Shown: positions 1-7,754 of the stretch, in pieces
How the letters are laid out: the number at the start of each line of letters is the position of its first letter
Numbering within the stretch: position 1 is the stretch's first letter
Assembly: GCA_003153055.1 (NCBI GenBank)
Contig: PMBV01000449.1
Coordinates: 16,053 to 36,412 of the forward strand
Origin: Myxococcales bacterium
GTDB taxonomy: Bacteria > Myxococcota > Myxococcia > Myxococcales > Myxococcaceae
Length of the DNA stretch: 20,360 nucleotides
Reading direction: 5' to 3'
Made by a program: the position numbers and the translations under genes
The notes under the pieces: generated by a model
Database searches by the model: none
What the model saw: the letters and a program-made list of their open reading frames with translations, nothing else
What the model was told of the DNA's origin: nothing

Positions 1-518
1 TCGGGCAACCTGTTCGGCGCTCTGGGCGTCTCGGGGCGGGGCAGGGCAGTGGCCTCCTGGGGCGACAGCCGCAGGCGAATGTAGGTCCAGTGCTCGGCCG
101 TGGGCTTGAAGGCCATGAGCTGGAGGAACCGGGCTCGGGCCATGCGCCGGTTGGCACCGTCAGGCTCGGCGGGCTCATGGTAGATGACCTCGTCGCTCGG
201 CGCGTCGTCGGCCTTGAGCTGGGCCCACTGGGCGTCTCCCGCCGCGGCGCCCGGCTTGGCGCGGTACCACACCGGGCCTGGCTCGACGCCGAGGCGACGC
301 AGCGCCCGGGCCAGCTCGTCGGTCCACGCCCCTCGGCCAAGACTCGGGTCGACCCCGCTCGCGTCGAAGACGTCGTCCTGTGACACCGCTCGACCGAGGT
401 ACCGGAGCCCCATCTCGGCCACCGCCTCCCCGCAGAAGTCGGGCTTCTGCTGTACGAAGGGAACGTCGAGGAGCAGCGGACTGGCCGCCAGCACCGCCGC
501 GAGGAAGAAGGTGTGCAT
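1..518 (-). CDS. C39-like papain-fold peptidase, secreted, partial
   Basis: The reading frame is open on the minus strand from an ATG at 518 and leaves the window at base 1, so the C-terminus is missing. The protein opens with a hydrophobic segment typical of a signal peptide (residues 1-17), then a VPFVQQKPDFCGE stretch with Gln23 and Cys29. That is the oxyanion-hole Gln and nucleophile Cys arrangement of bacterial C39-like cysteine peptidases. A later segment, YHEPAEPDGANRR (113-125), resembles the end of the same domain. Compared with my memory of this family, the stretch between WAQLKAD and DEVIYHEPA looks too short: the usual EHFRLVLGYD-like part carrying the catalytic His is not seen. 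It may therefore be an inactive or degenerate enzyme. The start was chosen because it places the signal peptide correctly; no convincing ribosome binding site is visible. The lipoprotein gene to the right is divergent. Confidence 0.65.
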   Translation of the reverse strand, partial: MHTFFLAAVLAASPLLLDVPFVQQKPDFCGEAVAEMGLRYLGRAVSQDDVFDASGVDPSLGRGAWTDELARALRRLGVEPGPVWYRAKPGAAAGDAQWAQLKADDAPSDEVIYHEPAEPDGANRRMARARFLQLMAFKPTAEHWTYIRLRLSPQEATALPRPETPRAPNRLP

Positions 519-533
519 GCCCGCTGGAACGTC

Positions 534-606
534 GTCCGATCGGACCCGGTTCCAAGAAAGGTTGGACTTCTGGTGCGCCGAGGACCGTGGTGCGGTTGAA
601 TCAACC
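534..606. promoter_or_regulatory. two palindromes in a divergent intergenic gap
   Basis: The gap between the C39-like gene and the proline-rich lipoprotein gene holds GTCCGATCGGAC (534-545, perfect, 12 bases) and GGTTGA-A-TCAACC (594-606, perfect arms of 6 around one base). The first lies 16 bases upstream of the C39-like start, the second about 41 bases upstream of the lipoprotein start, both sensible operator positions. No regulator gene is adjacent. That they are operators is inference; short palindromes also arise by chance. Confidence 0.3.
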
Positions 607-647
607 CGAGCATCGACCGTCTGAAGCAGCATCCAACGAGGAAACCC

Positions 648-1649
648 ATGGCCCTGCCTCTGAAACAGCTCATCGCCGGCGCGGCGTTCTTGTCGGCTTC
701 GGCCTGCGCGGTTCGCACCTACGAATACCGGGAGCGGCCACCTGCCGCGGCCCTCGTGGCGGCGTGCGACCCGATGTACCCCTGCGCCAACACCTACTAC
801 TGGGACGAGTGGCGCGACGTGTATGTCTATTACGACGGGTACCGCTACTACGACGCCCTCGGCACGACTGACACCTACGCCCTGCCCCCTCAGGAGCTCA
901 TCATCACCTACCCGCCGCCGTCGTATGTGCCGCCCTCGACCTACCGGCCGCCCCCGAATTACTACCGCCCTCCTCGCGGGTACCGCTCGCCTCCGCCCAC
1001 CTGGCACGCTGCCCGTCCGCGCCCGAACGAGGGCTACTACGAGGGGGAGTCCTCCGCGCACCATCCCGCGCCGCCCCCGAGCTCCAACGCGTACCCCCCC
1101 GGTGGCTACGCCCCGCCGCCGTCGCACGGCCACACCCCCGCGCCGCCTCCCAGTGGCTACGTGCCTCCGCCTTCCGGTGGGTACGCGCCGCCGCCGTCGG
1201 GCTACAGCAATCCGCATCCGTCCGGCGGGTACGCGCCACCGCCCCCCTCGAGCTACGAACATGAACAGGGAGCACCTTCGGGCGGCCATGCCCCACCGCC
1301 GTCGGGGTACAACAACAACCCTGGAGTCGTGCACGGAGCGCCGCCTCCAGCGCAGGGCTACACTCCCCCGCCCTCGAACAGCATCTACGCGCCGCAGCCT
1401 TCCGCGCCCGCCCCCGGGCCCTCGGGGCACGCCTACTCGCCGCCGCCCCCGTCGGCCCCAGCCCCAGCCGCGGCGCCATCGGCGCACATCAACGCTCCGC
1501 CGCCGAGCGCTCGCCCCGTCGGGCCGCCGGCGCCGGCCGCCGCACCCGCCCAGCCTGCCCACGTCGCTCCCCCGGGCTCTGGGAACTTGGTGGCGCCAGG
1601 CAAGCGGCCCGCCCCACCCCCGGCCCGCCGCGAGGCCGAGGGCAAGTAG
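648..1649 (+). CDS. proline-rich repeat lipoprotein
   Basis: The 333-residue protein starts with a signal peptide ending in SASAC, so Cys20 is the probable lipidation site; the residue at -3 is Ala rather than the usual Leu, so the lipobox is weak. Residues about 40-75 are rich in Tyr, Trp and Asp (YYWDEWRD, YYDGYRYYDA). From about residue 85 to the end the chain is a low-complexity run of Pro, Ser, Gly, Ala and Tyr, with degenerate repeats of the type GGYAPPPSG and PPPSxxx. It is probably an extended envelope or surface-exposed linker protein anchored by lipid. No catalytic motif is visible. The start has GAGG nine bases upstream. Function unknown; coding is supported by clean codon periodicity and the signal sequence. 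Confidence 0.7.
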   Translation: MALPLKQLIAGAAFLSASACAVRTYEYRERPPAAALVAACDPMYPCANTYYWDEWRDVYVYYDGYRYYDALGTTDTYALPPQELIITYPPPSYVPPSTYRPPPNYYRPPRGYRSPPPTWHAARPRPNEGYYEGESSAHHPAPPPSSNAYPPGGYAPPPSHGHTPAPPPSGYVPPPSGGYAPPPSGYSNPHPSGGYAPPPPSSYEHEQGAPSGGHAPPPSGYNNNPGVVHGAPPPAQGYTPPPSNSIYAPQPSAPAPGPSGHAYSPPPPSAPAPAAAPSAHINAPPPSARPVGPPAPAAAPAQPAHVAPPGSGNLVAPGKRPAPPPARREAEGK

Positions 1650-1696
1650 AAACGAAGGGACCATCGAGGAACGGAGCAACCTCAGTCGACACCTGC

Positions 1697-1702
1697 TACG
1701 CT
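1697..1702 (+). promoter_or_regulatory. TACGCT, candidate -10 element of ptsI
   Basis: TACGCT ends 10 bases before the GTG start of ptsI and fits the TAnnnT form. The same arrangement recurs before cheA, cheW and cheY. It implies a transcript beginning only a few bases before the start codon. No clear -35 element is visible. Confidence 0.35.
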
Positions 1703-1712
1703 GTCGCGTCAC

Positions 1713-3479
1713 GTGAGCGCGACAGCGTCATTCCACGGCATCGGAGCAAGTCCGGGCATCGCCATCGGCCACGCCTTCGTGTTGGACTCCAAGCGGGTCC
1801 GCACGCCCAAGGTGAAGCTGAAGCAGACCGAGGTCGAACCTGAGACGATGCGGTTTCGCACCGCCGTCGCCCTGTCGGACCAGCAACTCGAGGAGATCAA
1901 GACCCGGTTGACTCAGCACGGGAACGACGGCTCGGAGCACGCCCTCATCCTCGAAGCCCACCGGATGATGCTGCACGACCCGCTCTTCATGGTCGAGGTG
2001 ACGCGGCTCATTCGCGAAGACGGCATCAATGCCGAGTGGGCGGTGCGCCGCGTGTGCCGGCGGCTGCGTCACCAGTTCGACAACCTCGATGACGAGTACT
2101 TCCGGGAGCGCCGGGGCGACATCGAGTTCGTCGCGGATCGAGTGGTGCGCAACCTCATGGGCGAGGTGGTGGATCAAGAGCTCGAGGTGCCGGCGAACTC
2201 CATCGTGGTGGCGCACGACATCAGCCCGGCCGACGCGGCGATGCTGGTGAAGAGCAACCGGGTGGCGGCCTTCGTCACCGACCTCGGCGGTCAGACGAGC
2301 CACACCTCCATCGTGGCCCGGGCCCGAGAGATTCCCGCGGTGCTCGGCCTGGGCAAGGCGAGCGAGTCGATTCGCGCCGGTGACGTGCTGGCGGTCGACG
2401 GGCGCCGGGGCCTGGTGCTCGTCAACCCGACCGATGAGCAGCTCGCCCTGTTCCGCGAGACGATGCGCCGGCAGCAGATGAGCGAGCAGCTGGCGCTCAA
2501 GACGGCCGACCTGCCGGCCATCACGACCGATGGCGTGCGCGTGCGGCTCAACGGCAACATCGAGTTCCCCGAGGAGATCCCCTCGCTGCTCGCCCACGGC
2601 GCTGAAGGCATCGGCCTGTACCGCACCGAGTTCCTCTTCTTGAACCGGGCCACGGCTCCCACCGAAGAAGAGCACTACGAGTCGTACAAGGTGGTGCTGC
2701 AGCAGATGGGGGGGCGGCCGGTCACCATTCGCACGCTGGACCTCGGCGCCGACAAGGTGCCCGGCAAGAAGCCCGAGAAAGAGAACAACCCGGCGCTGGG
2801 CCTGAGGGCCATTCGCTACTGCCTCAAGCACCGCGACCTGTTCCGCACCCAGTTGAAGGCGCTGCTCCGGGCCTCGGTGCACGGGAACTTGCGGGTGATG
2901 TTCCCGATGATTTCCAGCATCTCCGAGCTCAGGGAAGCCCGCAGCGAGCTCGAGGCCTGCCGCAGCGAGCTCTCGCGCCAGGGCGTGCCGCTGGGGCGGC
3001 GCTTCCCGGTGGGCATCATGGTCGAGACGCCCTCCGCCGCGTGGATCGCCGACCGCCTGGCCCAGGAGGCCGACTTCTTCAGCATCGGCACCAACGACCT
3101 CATTCAGTATTCCCTCGCCATCGACCGGCAGAACCGCGACGTGGCGTACCTCTACCGCCCGCTCCACCTCGCCATCATTCGCAGCCTGAGGAACGTCATC
3201 GACGCCGCCAAGGCCGCGGGCATCTCGGTGGCGATGTGCGGCGAGATGGCCGGAGACCCCAACCTGACGCTGGTGCTCCTCGCCATGGGCCTCGAGGAGT
3301 TCTCCATGACCAGCGGCCAGATTCCCCTGGTGAAGAACATCGTCCGAAGCGTCTCCAAGACCGACGCGGGGCGGCTGCTCGAGCAGGCGATGCAGTACTC
3401 CAGCGCCGAGGAAATCGAGCGCTACATGAAGGCCGAGATGGATCGCCGCTTCGCCTCGTCGGATTCGGACGACGCCTGA
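1713..3479 (+). CDS. ptsI: phosphoenolpyruvate-protein phosphotransferase (PTS Enzyme I)
   Basis: This 588-residue protein is full length for Enzyme I, which takes phosphate from phosphoenolpyruvate onto a histidine and passes it to HPr in the cytoplasm. The N-terminal domain holds GGQTSHTSIVAR with the phosphorylated His197. The C-terminal PEP-binding barrel shows GLYRTEFLF (301-309), TLDLGADK (341-348), a PMIS segment near 398, FSIGTNDLIQY (456-466) and AMCGEMAGDP with the active-site Cys509. All signature residues are present, so it should be active. The start is a GTG with no Shine-Dalgarno sequence, but a TACGCT hexamer lies 10 bases upstream. No HPr, HPr kinase or sugar permease gene adjoins it here; in this kind of bacterium the PTS is often regulatory rather than for transport (general knowledge). 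Confidence 0.96.
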   Translation: MSATASFHGIGASPGIAIGHAFVLDSKRVRTPKVKLKQTEVEPETMRFRTAVALSDQQLEEIKTRLTQHGNDGSEHALILEAHRMMLHDPLFMVEVTRLIREDGINAEWAVRRVCRRLRHQFDNLDDEYFRERRGDIEFVADRVVRNLMGEVVDQELEVPANSIVVAHDISPADAAMLVKSNRVAAFVTDLGGQTSHTSIVARAREIPAVLGLGKASESIRAGDVLAVDGRRGLVLVNPTDEQLALFRETMRRQQMSEQLALKTADLPAITTDGVRVRLNGNIEFPEEIPSLLAHGAEGIGLYRTEFLFLNRATAPTEEEHYESYKVVLQQMGGRPVTIRTLDLGADKVPGKKPEKENNPALGLRAIRYCLKHRDLFRTQLKALLRASVHGNLRVMFPMISSISELREARSELEACRSELSRQGVPLGRRFPVGIMVETPSAAWIADRLAQEADFFSIGTNDLIQYSLAIDRQNRDVAYLYRPLHLAIIRSLRNVIDAAKAAGISVAMCGEMAGDPNLTLVLLAMGLEEFSMTSGQIPLVKNIVRSVSKTDAGRLLEQAMQYSSAEEIERYMKAEMDRRFASSDSDDA

Positions 3480-3514
3480 CCCTCGACCGGGGCCTGAGCG
3501 GCCCGGAACGAGGG
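3480..3514 (+). terminator. hairpin after ptsI
   Basis: Directly after the ptsI stop codon, CCCTCG pairs with CGAGGG and, inside that, CCGGGGCC pairs with GGCCCGG (one bulged base) around a five-base loop. The stem is about 13 base pairs and GC-rich. No T-run follows, as is common for terminators in very GC-rich genomes, so its action as a terminator is inferred from position and stability. Confidence 0.6.
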
Positions 3515-3590
3515 CGACCCGCCAGGGTACCCGTATGACGCGAGTCTCCAATCGAGATTGTCTGCGTGACTCGGCTTGTCCAACTGCGCA

Positions 3591-3596
3591 TATGGT
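3591..3596 (+). promoter_or_regulatory. TATGGT, possible -10 element of the GH30 gene
   Basis: TATGGT lies 29 bases before the chosen ATG at 3626 and inside the longer reading frame that would start at 3566. A transcript starting near 3603 would include the AAGGA ribosome binding site and exclude the upstream start. No good -35 element is seen, so this is only suggestive. Confidence 0.2.
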
Positions 3597-3625
3597 GCGG
3601 AGAACCCCGAAAGGATGTCTCCCTC

Positions 3626-5080
3626 ATGCTGAGTCGTATCGTTTCGCCCGTGTCACTCGCCGTGCTCATGGGTCTGGCAACCCCACTCACGGCTCACGCC
3701 GACTTCACCACGCGCGTCGACCCGTCGAAGACCTGGGGCACCTGGGAAGGCTGGGGCACTTCGCTGGCGTGGTGGGCGAACACCTTTGGCGATCGAGACG
3801 ACGTGGCCGACTTCGTCTTCACCTCGGGCTCGATTCCCTATGGCAGCACGGTCCTTCCTGGTCTGGCGCTCAACATCGCCCGCTACAACGCTGGCGGCTC
3901 GAGTTGGACACCCATCGGCGGGCTGTCGATGCAGGTCTCGCCGAATATTCCGAAGTTCAAGCAAATCGAAGGGTACTGGTTGAACTGGTTCAGCTCAGCT
4001 CCGACCTCGTCGAGCTGGAACTGGTGGGTCGACTCGAAACAGAGGACCATGCTGTGGAAGGCGCGCGACCGTGGAGCCGATCGCTTCGAGCTGTTCTCCA
4101 ACTCGCCCATGTGGTGGATGACCTACGACTCGAACCCCTCCGGCGCGGCCGATGGGAATACGAACCTGCAGTCGTGGAACCGGCAGCAGCACGCGGTGTA
4201 CCTCGCGACCGTCGCGCGCTACGCCCACGACAACTGGGGCATCGACTTCACGTCGGTCGAGCCGCTGAATGAGCCGAGTGCGTGGTGGTGGAAGGCCAAC
4301 GGCACGCAGGAGGGCTGTCACGTGGACCTCGCCGCTCAAGCCGAGGTGCTGAGCAACCTGCGCCTCGAGCTCGACGGGCGCGGTCTGGGTTCGATGGCGG
4401 TCGCTGGCTCTGACGAGTGGGGGTACGACGACGCGCGGCAGACCTGGGCCTCCTTCTCGAGCGCGACCCGTGGGGCGATCGGCCGAGTGAACGTGCATGG
4501 ATACCAGTACGGAGGCGGACGGCGCGACCTCCTGTACTCCGCTGTCTCGAGCGCGGGGAAGGGACTGTGGATGTCAGAGTACGGCGATGGCGATGCGACG
4601 GGCATGTCACTGGCCAGCAACCTGAATCTCGACTTCCGTTGGCTCCACCCCACCGCGTGGGTGTACTGGCAAGCGCTCGACTACGGTGGGTGGGGGCTTG
4701 TCCAAGCTGACGGCTCCAACGGGTGGCTCGGGCCGGTGAATGCGAAGTATTACGTGCTCGCGCAGTTCACTCGGCACATCCGCTCGGGAATGCGCATCAT
4801 CGACGGCGGCAGTGGTGACGTGGTGGCTGCCTATGACGCCACTGCGCACCGGCTGGTGGTGGTGGTGACCAACTCCGGGCCCTCGCAGTGGATCACCGTG
4901 GACCTCTCCTCGTTCAGCCACGTGGGCGGGGTGAACGGGCAGGTCCGCCGGTGGGCAACCCAGACAGGAGGTGGAGAGCTCTACGTGCGCCACGACGACA
5001 CGATGCTCTCGGGGAAGGCCTTCTGGTCTTCTTTCAACACCAATACAGTGCAGACCTTCGAGGTCGACGACGTGTATTGA
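3626..5080 (+). CDS. secreted GH30-family glycoside hydrolase, endo-beta-1,6-galactanase-like
   Basis: The 484-residue protein begins with a signal peptide (about 1-25, ending LTAHA). The motif TWGTWEGWGTSLAWWA (36-51) is typical of bacterial GH30 beta-1,6-galactanase-like enzymes. The (beta/alpha)8 domain contains SVEPLNEPSAWWW with acid/base Glu216 and LWMSEYGDG with nucleophile Glu318; both catalytic acids are present. Residues about 400-484 form the small beta-sandwich that flanks GH30 barrels. The likely substrate is beta-1,6-linked galactan, as in plant arabinogalactan proteins; this specificity is inferred from similarity. The frame is open upstream to 3566, but the ATG at 3626 was chosen because it puts the signal peptide at the N-terminus and has AAGGA about ten bases before it. 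It stands alone between ptsI and the convergent chemosensory genes, so it is probably a single transcription unit. Confidence 0.85.
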   Translation: MLSRIVSPVSLAVLMGLATPLTAHADFTTRVDPSKTWGTWEGWGTSLAWWANTFGDRDDVADFVFTSGSIPYGSTVLPGLALNIARYNAGGSSWTPIGGLSMQVSPNIPKFKQIEGYWLNWFSSAPTSSSWNWWVDSKQRTMLWKARDRGADRFELFSNSPMWWMTYDSNPSGAADGNTNLQSWNRQQHAVYLATVARYAHDNWGIDFTSVEPLNEPSAWWWKANGTQEGCHVDLAAQAEVLSNLRLELDGRGLGSMAVAGSDEWGYDDARQTWASFSSATRGAIGRVNVHGYQYGGGRRDLLYSAVSSAGKGLWMSEYGDGDATGMSLASNLNLDFRWLHPTAWVYWQALDYGGWGLVQADGSNGWLGPVNAKYYVLAQFTRHIRSGMRIIDGGSGDVVAAYDATAHRLVVVVTNSGPSQWITVDLSSFSHVGGVNGQVRRWATQTGGGELYVRHDDTMLSGKAFWSSFNTNTVQTFEVDDVY

Positions 5081-5081
5081 G

Positions 5082-5117
5082 CTCGGGCGCAGGGCCTCGC
5101 TGGGTCTACAGCCCGAG
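5082..5117. terminator. weak inverted repeat between convergent genes
   Basis: CTCGGGC (5082-5088) and GCCCGAG (5111-5117) are perfect 7-base arms separated by 22 bases. They lie just after the GH30 stop and overlap the last codons of the CheC-like gene. It could form a bidirectional terminator, but the loop is long and there is no T-run. Confidence 0.25.
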
Positions 5118-5696
5118 GCGCCGGAGCATCTCTTCGCGGGTCGCCTGGTCGAACAGCATCACCAGCCAGCCCGCGAAGGCCGGGGTGTTGGTGGCGAGGA
5201 AGCTGGCTGCCAGCACTGTGCGAAAGGTGTCTTCGGTGGGAGGCCCGACCAGCTCGGCCACGGTGAGGTCGTGCACCTCGGGCGTGGAGGGGAGCAGGTT
5301 GGCGTGCACCATGGTTCCAACCGCCGAGAGGCTGCACGACACCACGATGTTCGACGCCTCGGCCAACGCGGCGCGGGCCGAGGTCGAGAGCCGGCCCGCC
5401 ACGCTGGGGCGCGAGAGGAGGCGGCGGCTGACCCGCTCGGCGTCCTCCGCCTTCAGCACCCACCACACCTGACCGCGGAGCTCTCCCTCGATGCCGAAGG
5501 TGGCGGCCACCACCTTCACGTCTCGACCTCCGAGGAGCCAGCCGAGCTGCCAGCGATTGGCTTCGAGCACTACCGGAACGTCGACCAGGACGCCCACGTC
5601 TCCGACGAGGCGGGCGAGCATCGACGCTCCCTGAGCGCTGCCCAGGTGGGCCACCTCACGGAGCGCGTCCTCCTGGCGGGCGGTGAGCGTCGTCAC
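5106..5696 (-). CDS. CheC-like chemotaxis phosphatase family protein
   Basis: The 196-residue protein resembles CheC, which dephosphorylates CheY-P using two E-x2-N helices. The second helix, ALAEASNIVVS, keeps Glu113 and Asn116. The first, ALREVAHLGSAQGASML, keeps Glu14 but has His17 where Asn is expected. Only one active site is therefore canonical. The GTG start overlaps the cheA stop in GTGA, so translation is probably coupled to cheA. The same frame stays open upstream to 6284 inside cheA, but that part is only a shadow of cheA. Given the neighbours, the likely partner is the CheY encoded at 8192; a scaffold or adaptor role is an alternative if the catalytic site is weak. Family assignment is from motif and context, not from a search. 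Confidence 0.7.
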   Translation of the reverse strand: MTTLTARQEDALREVAHLGSAQGASMLARLVGDVGVLVDVPVVLEANRWQLGWLLGGRDVKVVAATFGIEGELRGQVWWVLKAEDAERVSRRLLSRPSVAGRLSTSARAALAEASNIVVSCSLSAVGTMVHANLLPSTPEVHDLTVAELVGPPTEDTFRTVLAASFLATNTPAFAGWLVMLFDQATREEMLRRLGL

Positions 5697-7642
5697 GCCG
5701 ACACCCCTTTGGGGGGCCCCGGTCGATCCAACCGGGCCACGTCGAGAATGAAGATGGGCCGCCCGTTGCCCAAGATGGTGACGCCGGCGAGGCCGGGCAG
5801 GAGATCGAGCGGCCGGGCGAGGGCCTTCAGCACCACTTCTTCTTGGCCGAGGAGCCGGTCGACCACCAGCGCCACCCGGCCGTCGTCGCCTTCGACCACC
5901 ACGAAGGGCGCCACGGTGTGGGGGGGCGAGCTGGGCACCTCGAGGAGCTCGCCGAGGTCCTGCACTGGCACCACCGTCTGGCCAAAGTGTAGCATCGGCT
6001 GATTCTGGGAGAACGACAGGGCGTCGCGGGGCGTCTCGACCACGCCCGACACCTTGGCGATGGGCAGCCCGTACACGTCGTCGCCCACTCCCACCAGGAG
6101 CAGGTTCACCATCGCCACCGTCAGCGGGAGTGACAGCCGGAACACCGTGCCGGTGCCGCGTTGAGTCTCGATGTCCAGCACGCCGCCCACCGCCTCCACC
6201 GCGCGCTTCACCGCGTCCATGCCGACCCCGCGCCCCGAGATGTCGGTCACCGTGGCGGCCGTGGACACACCGGGCAGACAGCACAACAGCAACGCGTCGC
6301 GCTCGGGCAGGGCCCGGACTTGCTCGGCCGTCATCAGCCCACGCTCGACGACCGACGCCTTGAGCCGCTCCACGTCCATGCCACGGCCGTCGTCGCGCAT
6401 CTCGAGCACCACCCGGTCGCGCTCCCGATGCACCAAGAGCTGCACGGTGCCCCGGGGTGGCTTGCCGCGCATCCGCCGCTCCTCGGGGGGTTCGATGCCG
6501 TGGTCGATGGCGTTGCGCAAGAGGTGCAGCACGGGGTCGTTCAGCTCGTCGACGATGGCTCGATCGAGCTCGGTGTCGGCTCCAGAGATGGTGAGCTCGA
6601 CGTCGCGGCCCCGGCGTCGGGCGATGTCTCGAGCGGCGCGGGGGAGCCGGCTGGTGATGACGTCGAGCGGCGTCATGCGGGCCGCCATCACCTTGTCGTG
6701 GAGCCCCCGCACCAGGCCGTGGAGTCTATCGACCGCCTCGTACAAGGGAGGCCGCATGCCCTCGGGGAAGCTCTTGCCCACCTCGCGAATACGGGCGGTG
6801 GCGAGGAGCAGCTCTCCGGCGGTGTCGAGGAACTCGTCCATCAACTCGGTGCGCACCCGCACGGTGCGAGCCGGCTCTTGGCCGACGACCTTCGGCTCGG
6901 CCTCGGCGGGTGGAGCTGGCGGCGGCGGTGCCTTCACCCGCTCGACCGACTCGAGCTCGACGTCGGCGACGGCGCCCAGGGTCTTCTCGACCACGTCTTT
7001 GGGCTGCTCGGTCTCGAGCTCGAGGGTGATGCGGCCCCGTGGCAGCTGGCCCGACTTGATGTCCTCGAGGGGAGGGGTGAGGCCGAAGACGTTGCCCAAA
7101 GTGGACAAGCGCTTGAAGGCGAGGAAACCGCGGACGCCAGGCTGAGTCGAGGCCTGAGAGACTCGGAGCACGATGGCGAAGCGCTGGCCTCCAGAGCTCG
7201 GGGTTGGCGTGGAGGGCGCCGTGTCGGTGGTGAGGCCGGCGGGTGGGGCGATGGCCAGGGTGTTGGTGATGGAGGCGAGCTGCTCCACCAGCGCGTCGGG
7301 GCTCGCCATGGGCTCGCCAGCGCCCGCAGCCTTCACCTGGGCGAGCAGCCCGTCGACCGCCGCCAGTACCAGGTCGGCCATGGCCTTGTCGAAGCGGCCC
7401 GGGGCGAGCCGCACCGAGTCGAGCAGGTCCTCTAGGCGATGGGCCAGCGTCATGGTGGGCTCGAAGCCCATCGACGAGGCCATGCCCTTGACCGAGTGGG
7501 CGTGGCGGAAGGCCGACGCGATGACGTCAGGGGAAGGGCCTTGCTCGAGGCGAACCACGTCTTTTCCGAGCCCGTCGAGGTGCTCGGTCGCCTCGCTCAC
7601 GAAGAGGGCGAGGTAGCGTGATGTGTCCCAGGAAGTAACCAC
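5693..7642 (-). CDS. cheA: chemotaxis histidine kinase CheA
   Basis: This 649-residue protein has the full CheA layout. The HPt domain (about 8-105) carries HSVKG with phosphorylatable His49. A P2-like region (about 153-236) and Pro/Ala-rich linkers follow. The dimerization domain spans about 262-330. The HATPase domain has the N-box HLLRNAIDHG (373-382), G1 DDGRGM (417-422) and G2 GRGVGM (470-475). A CheW-like regulatory domain covers about 505-640. All catalytic motifs are intact, so it should autophosphorylate and feed CheY. The frame is open to an ATG at 7744, which would overlap the divergent cheW. The GTG at 7642 is preferred because the HPt domain begins right after it and a TATGCT hexamer lies nine bases upstream. 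Its stop overlaps the CheC-like start. No receptor gene is adjacent, so the input is unknown. Confidence 0.94.
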   Translation of the reverse strand: MVTSWDTSRYLALFVSEATEHLDGLGKDVVRLEQGPSPDVIASAFRHAHSVKGMASSMGFEPTMTLAHRLEDLLDSVRLAPGRFDKAMADLVLAAVDGLLAQVKAAGAGEPMASPDALVEQLASITNTLAIAPPAGLTTDTAPSTPTPSSGGQRFAIVLRVSQASTQPGVRGFLAFKRLSTLGNVFGLTPPLEDIKSGQLPRGRITLELETEQPKDVVEKTLGAVADVELESVERVKAPPPPAPPAEAEPKVVGQEPARTVRVRTELMDEFLDTAGELLLATARIREVGKSFPEGMRPPLYEAVDRLHGLVRGLHDKVMAARMTPLDVITSRLPRAARDIARRRGRDVELTISGADTELDRAIVDELNDPVLHLLRNAIDHGIEPPEERRMRGKPPRGTVQLLVHRERDRVVLEMRDDGRGMDVERLKASVVERGLMTAEQVRALPERDALLLCCLPGVSTAATVTDISGRGVGMDAVKRAVEAVGGVLDIETQRGTGTVFRLSLPLTVAMVNLLLVGVGDDVYGLPIAKVSGVVETPRDALSFSQNQPMLHFGQTVVPVQDLGELLEVPSSPPHTVAPFVVVEGDDGRVALVVDRLLGQEEVVLKALARPLDLLPGLAGVTILGNGRPIFILDVARLDRPGPPKGVSA

Positions 7643-7651
7643 CTCGGGCGA

Positions 7652-7657
7652 AGCATA
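7652..7657 (-). promoter_or_regulatory. TATGCT, candidate -10 element of cheA
   Basis: Read on the minus strand, TATGCT ends nine bases before the GTG at 7642. It mirrors the TACACT nine bases before the cheW GTG, which supports both start choices and suggests short or absent 5' leaders. Confidence 0.4.
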
Positions 7658-7739
7658 GCTCCAACCCGTCTCTTGAGCGCTCCCTGCCGAATTCCGCGAC
7701 TCGAAGGGAACAGTGAATCGACGCAGTGCCTCGGGCGAG

Positions 7740-7745
7740 TACACT
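7740..7745 (+). promoter_or_regulatory. TACACT, candidate -10 element of cheW
   Basis: TACACT ends nine bases before the GTG at 7755 and lies downstream of the alternative cheW start at 7713. If used, transcription begins too late to include that earlier start. Confidence 0.4.
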
Positions 7746-7754
7746 GCCCACCTT

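Noticed and set aside
1728..3551. 607-codon open frame antisense to ptsI
   Set aside because: The plus strand encodes an Enzyme I with every signature motif; the minus frame is His/Glu/Leu-rich low-complexity shadow typical of GC-rich DNA.
5697..6284. Upstream extension of the CheC-like frame
   Set aside because: Overlaps cheA in another frame; similarity to CheC begins only at the GTG at 5696.
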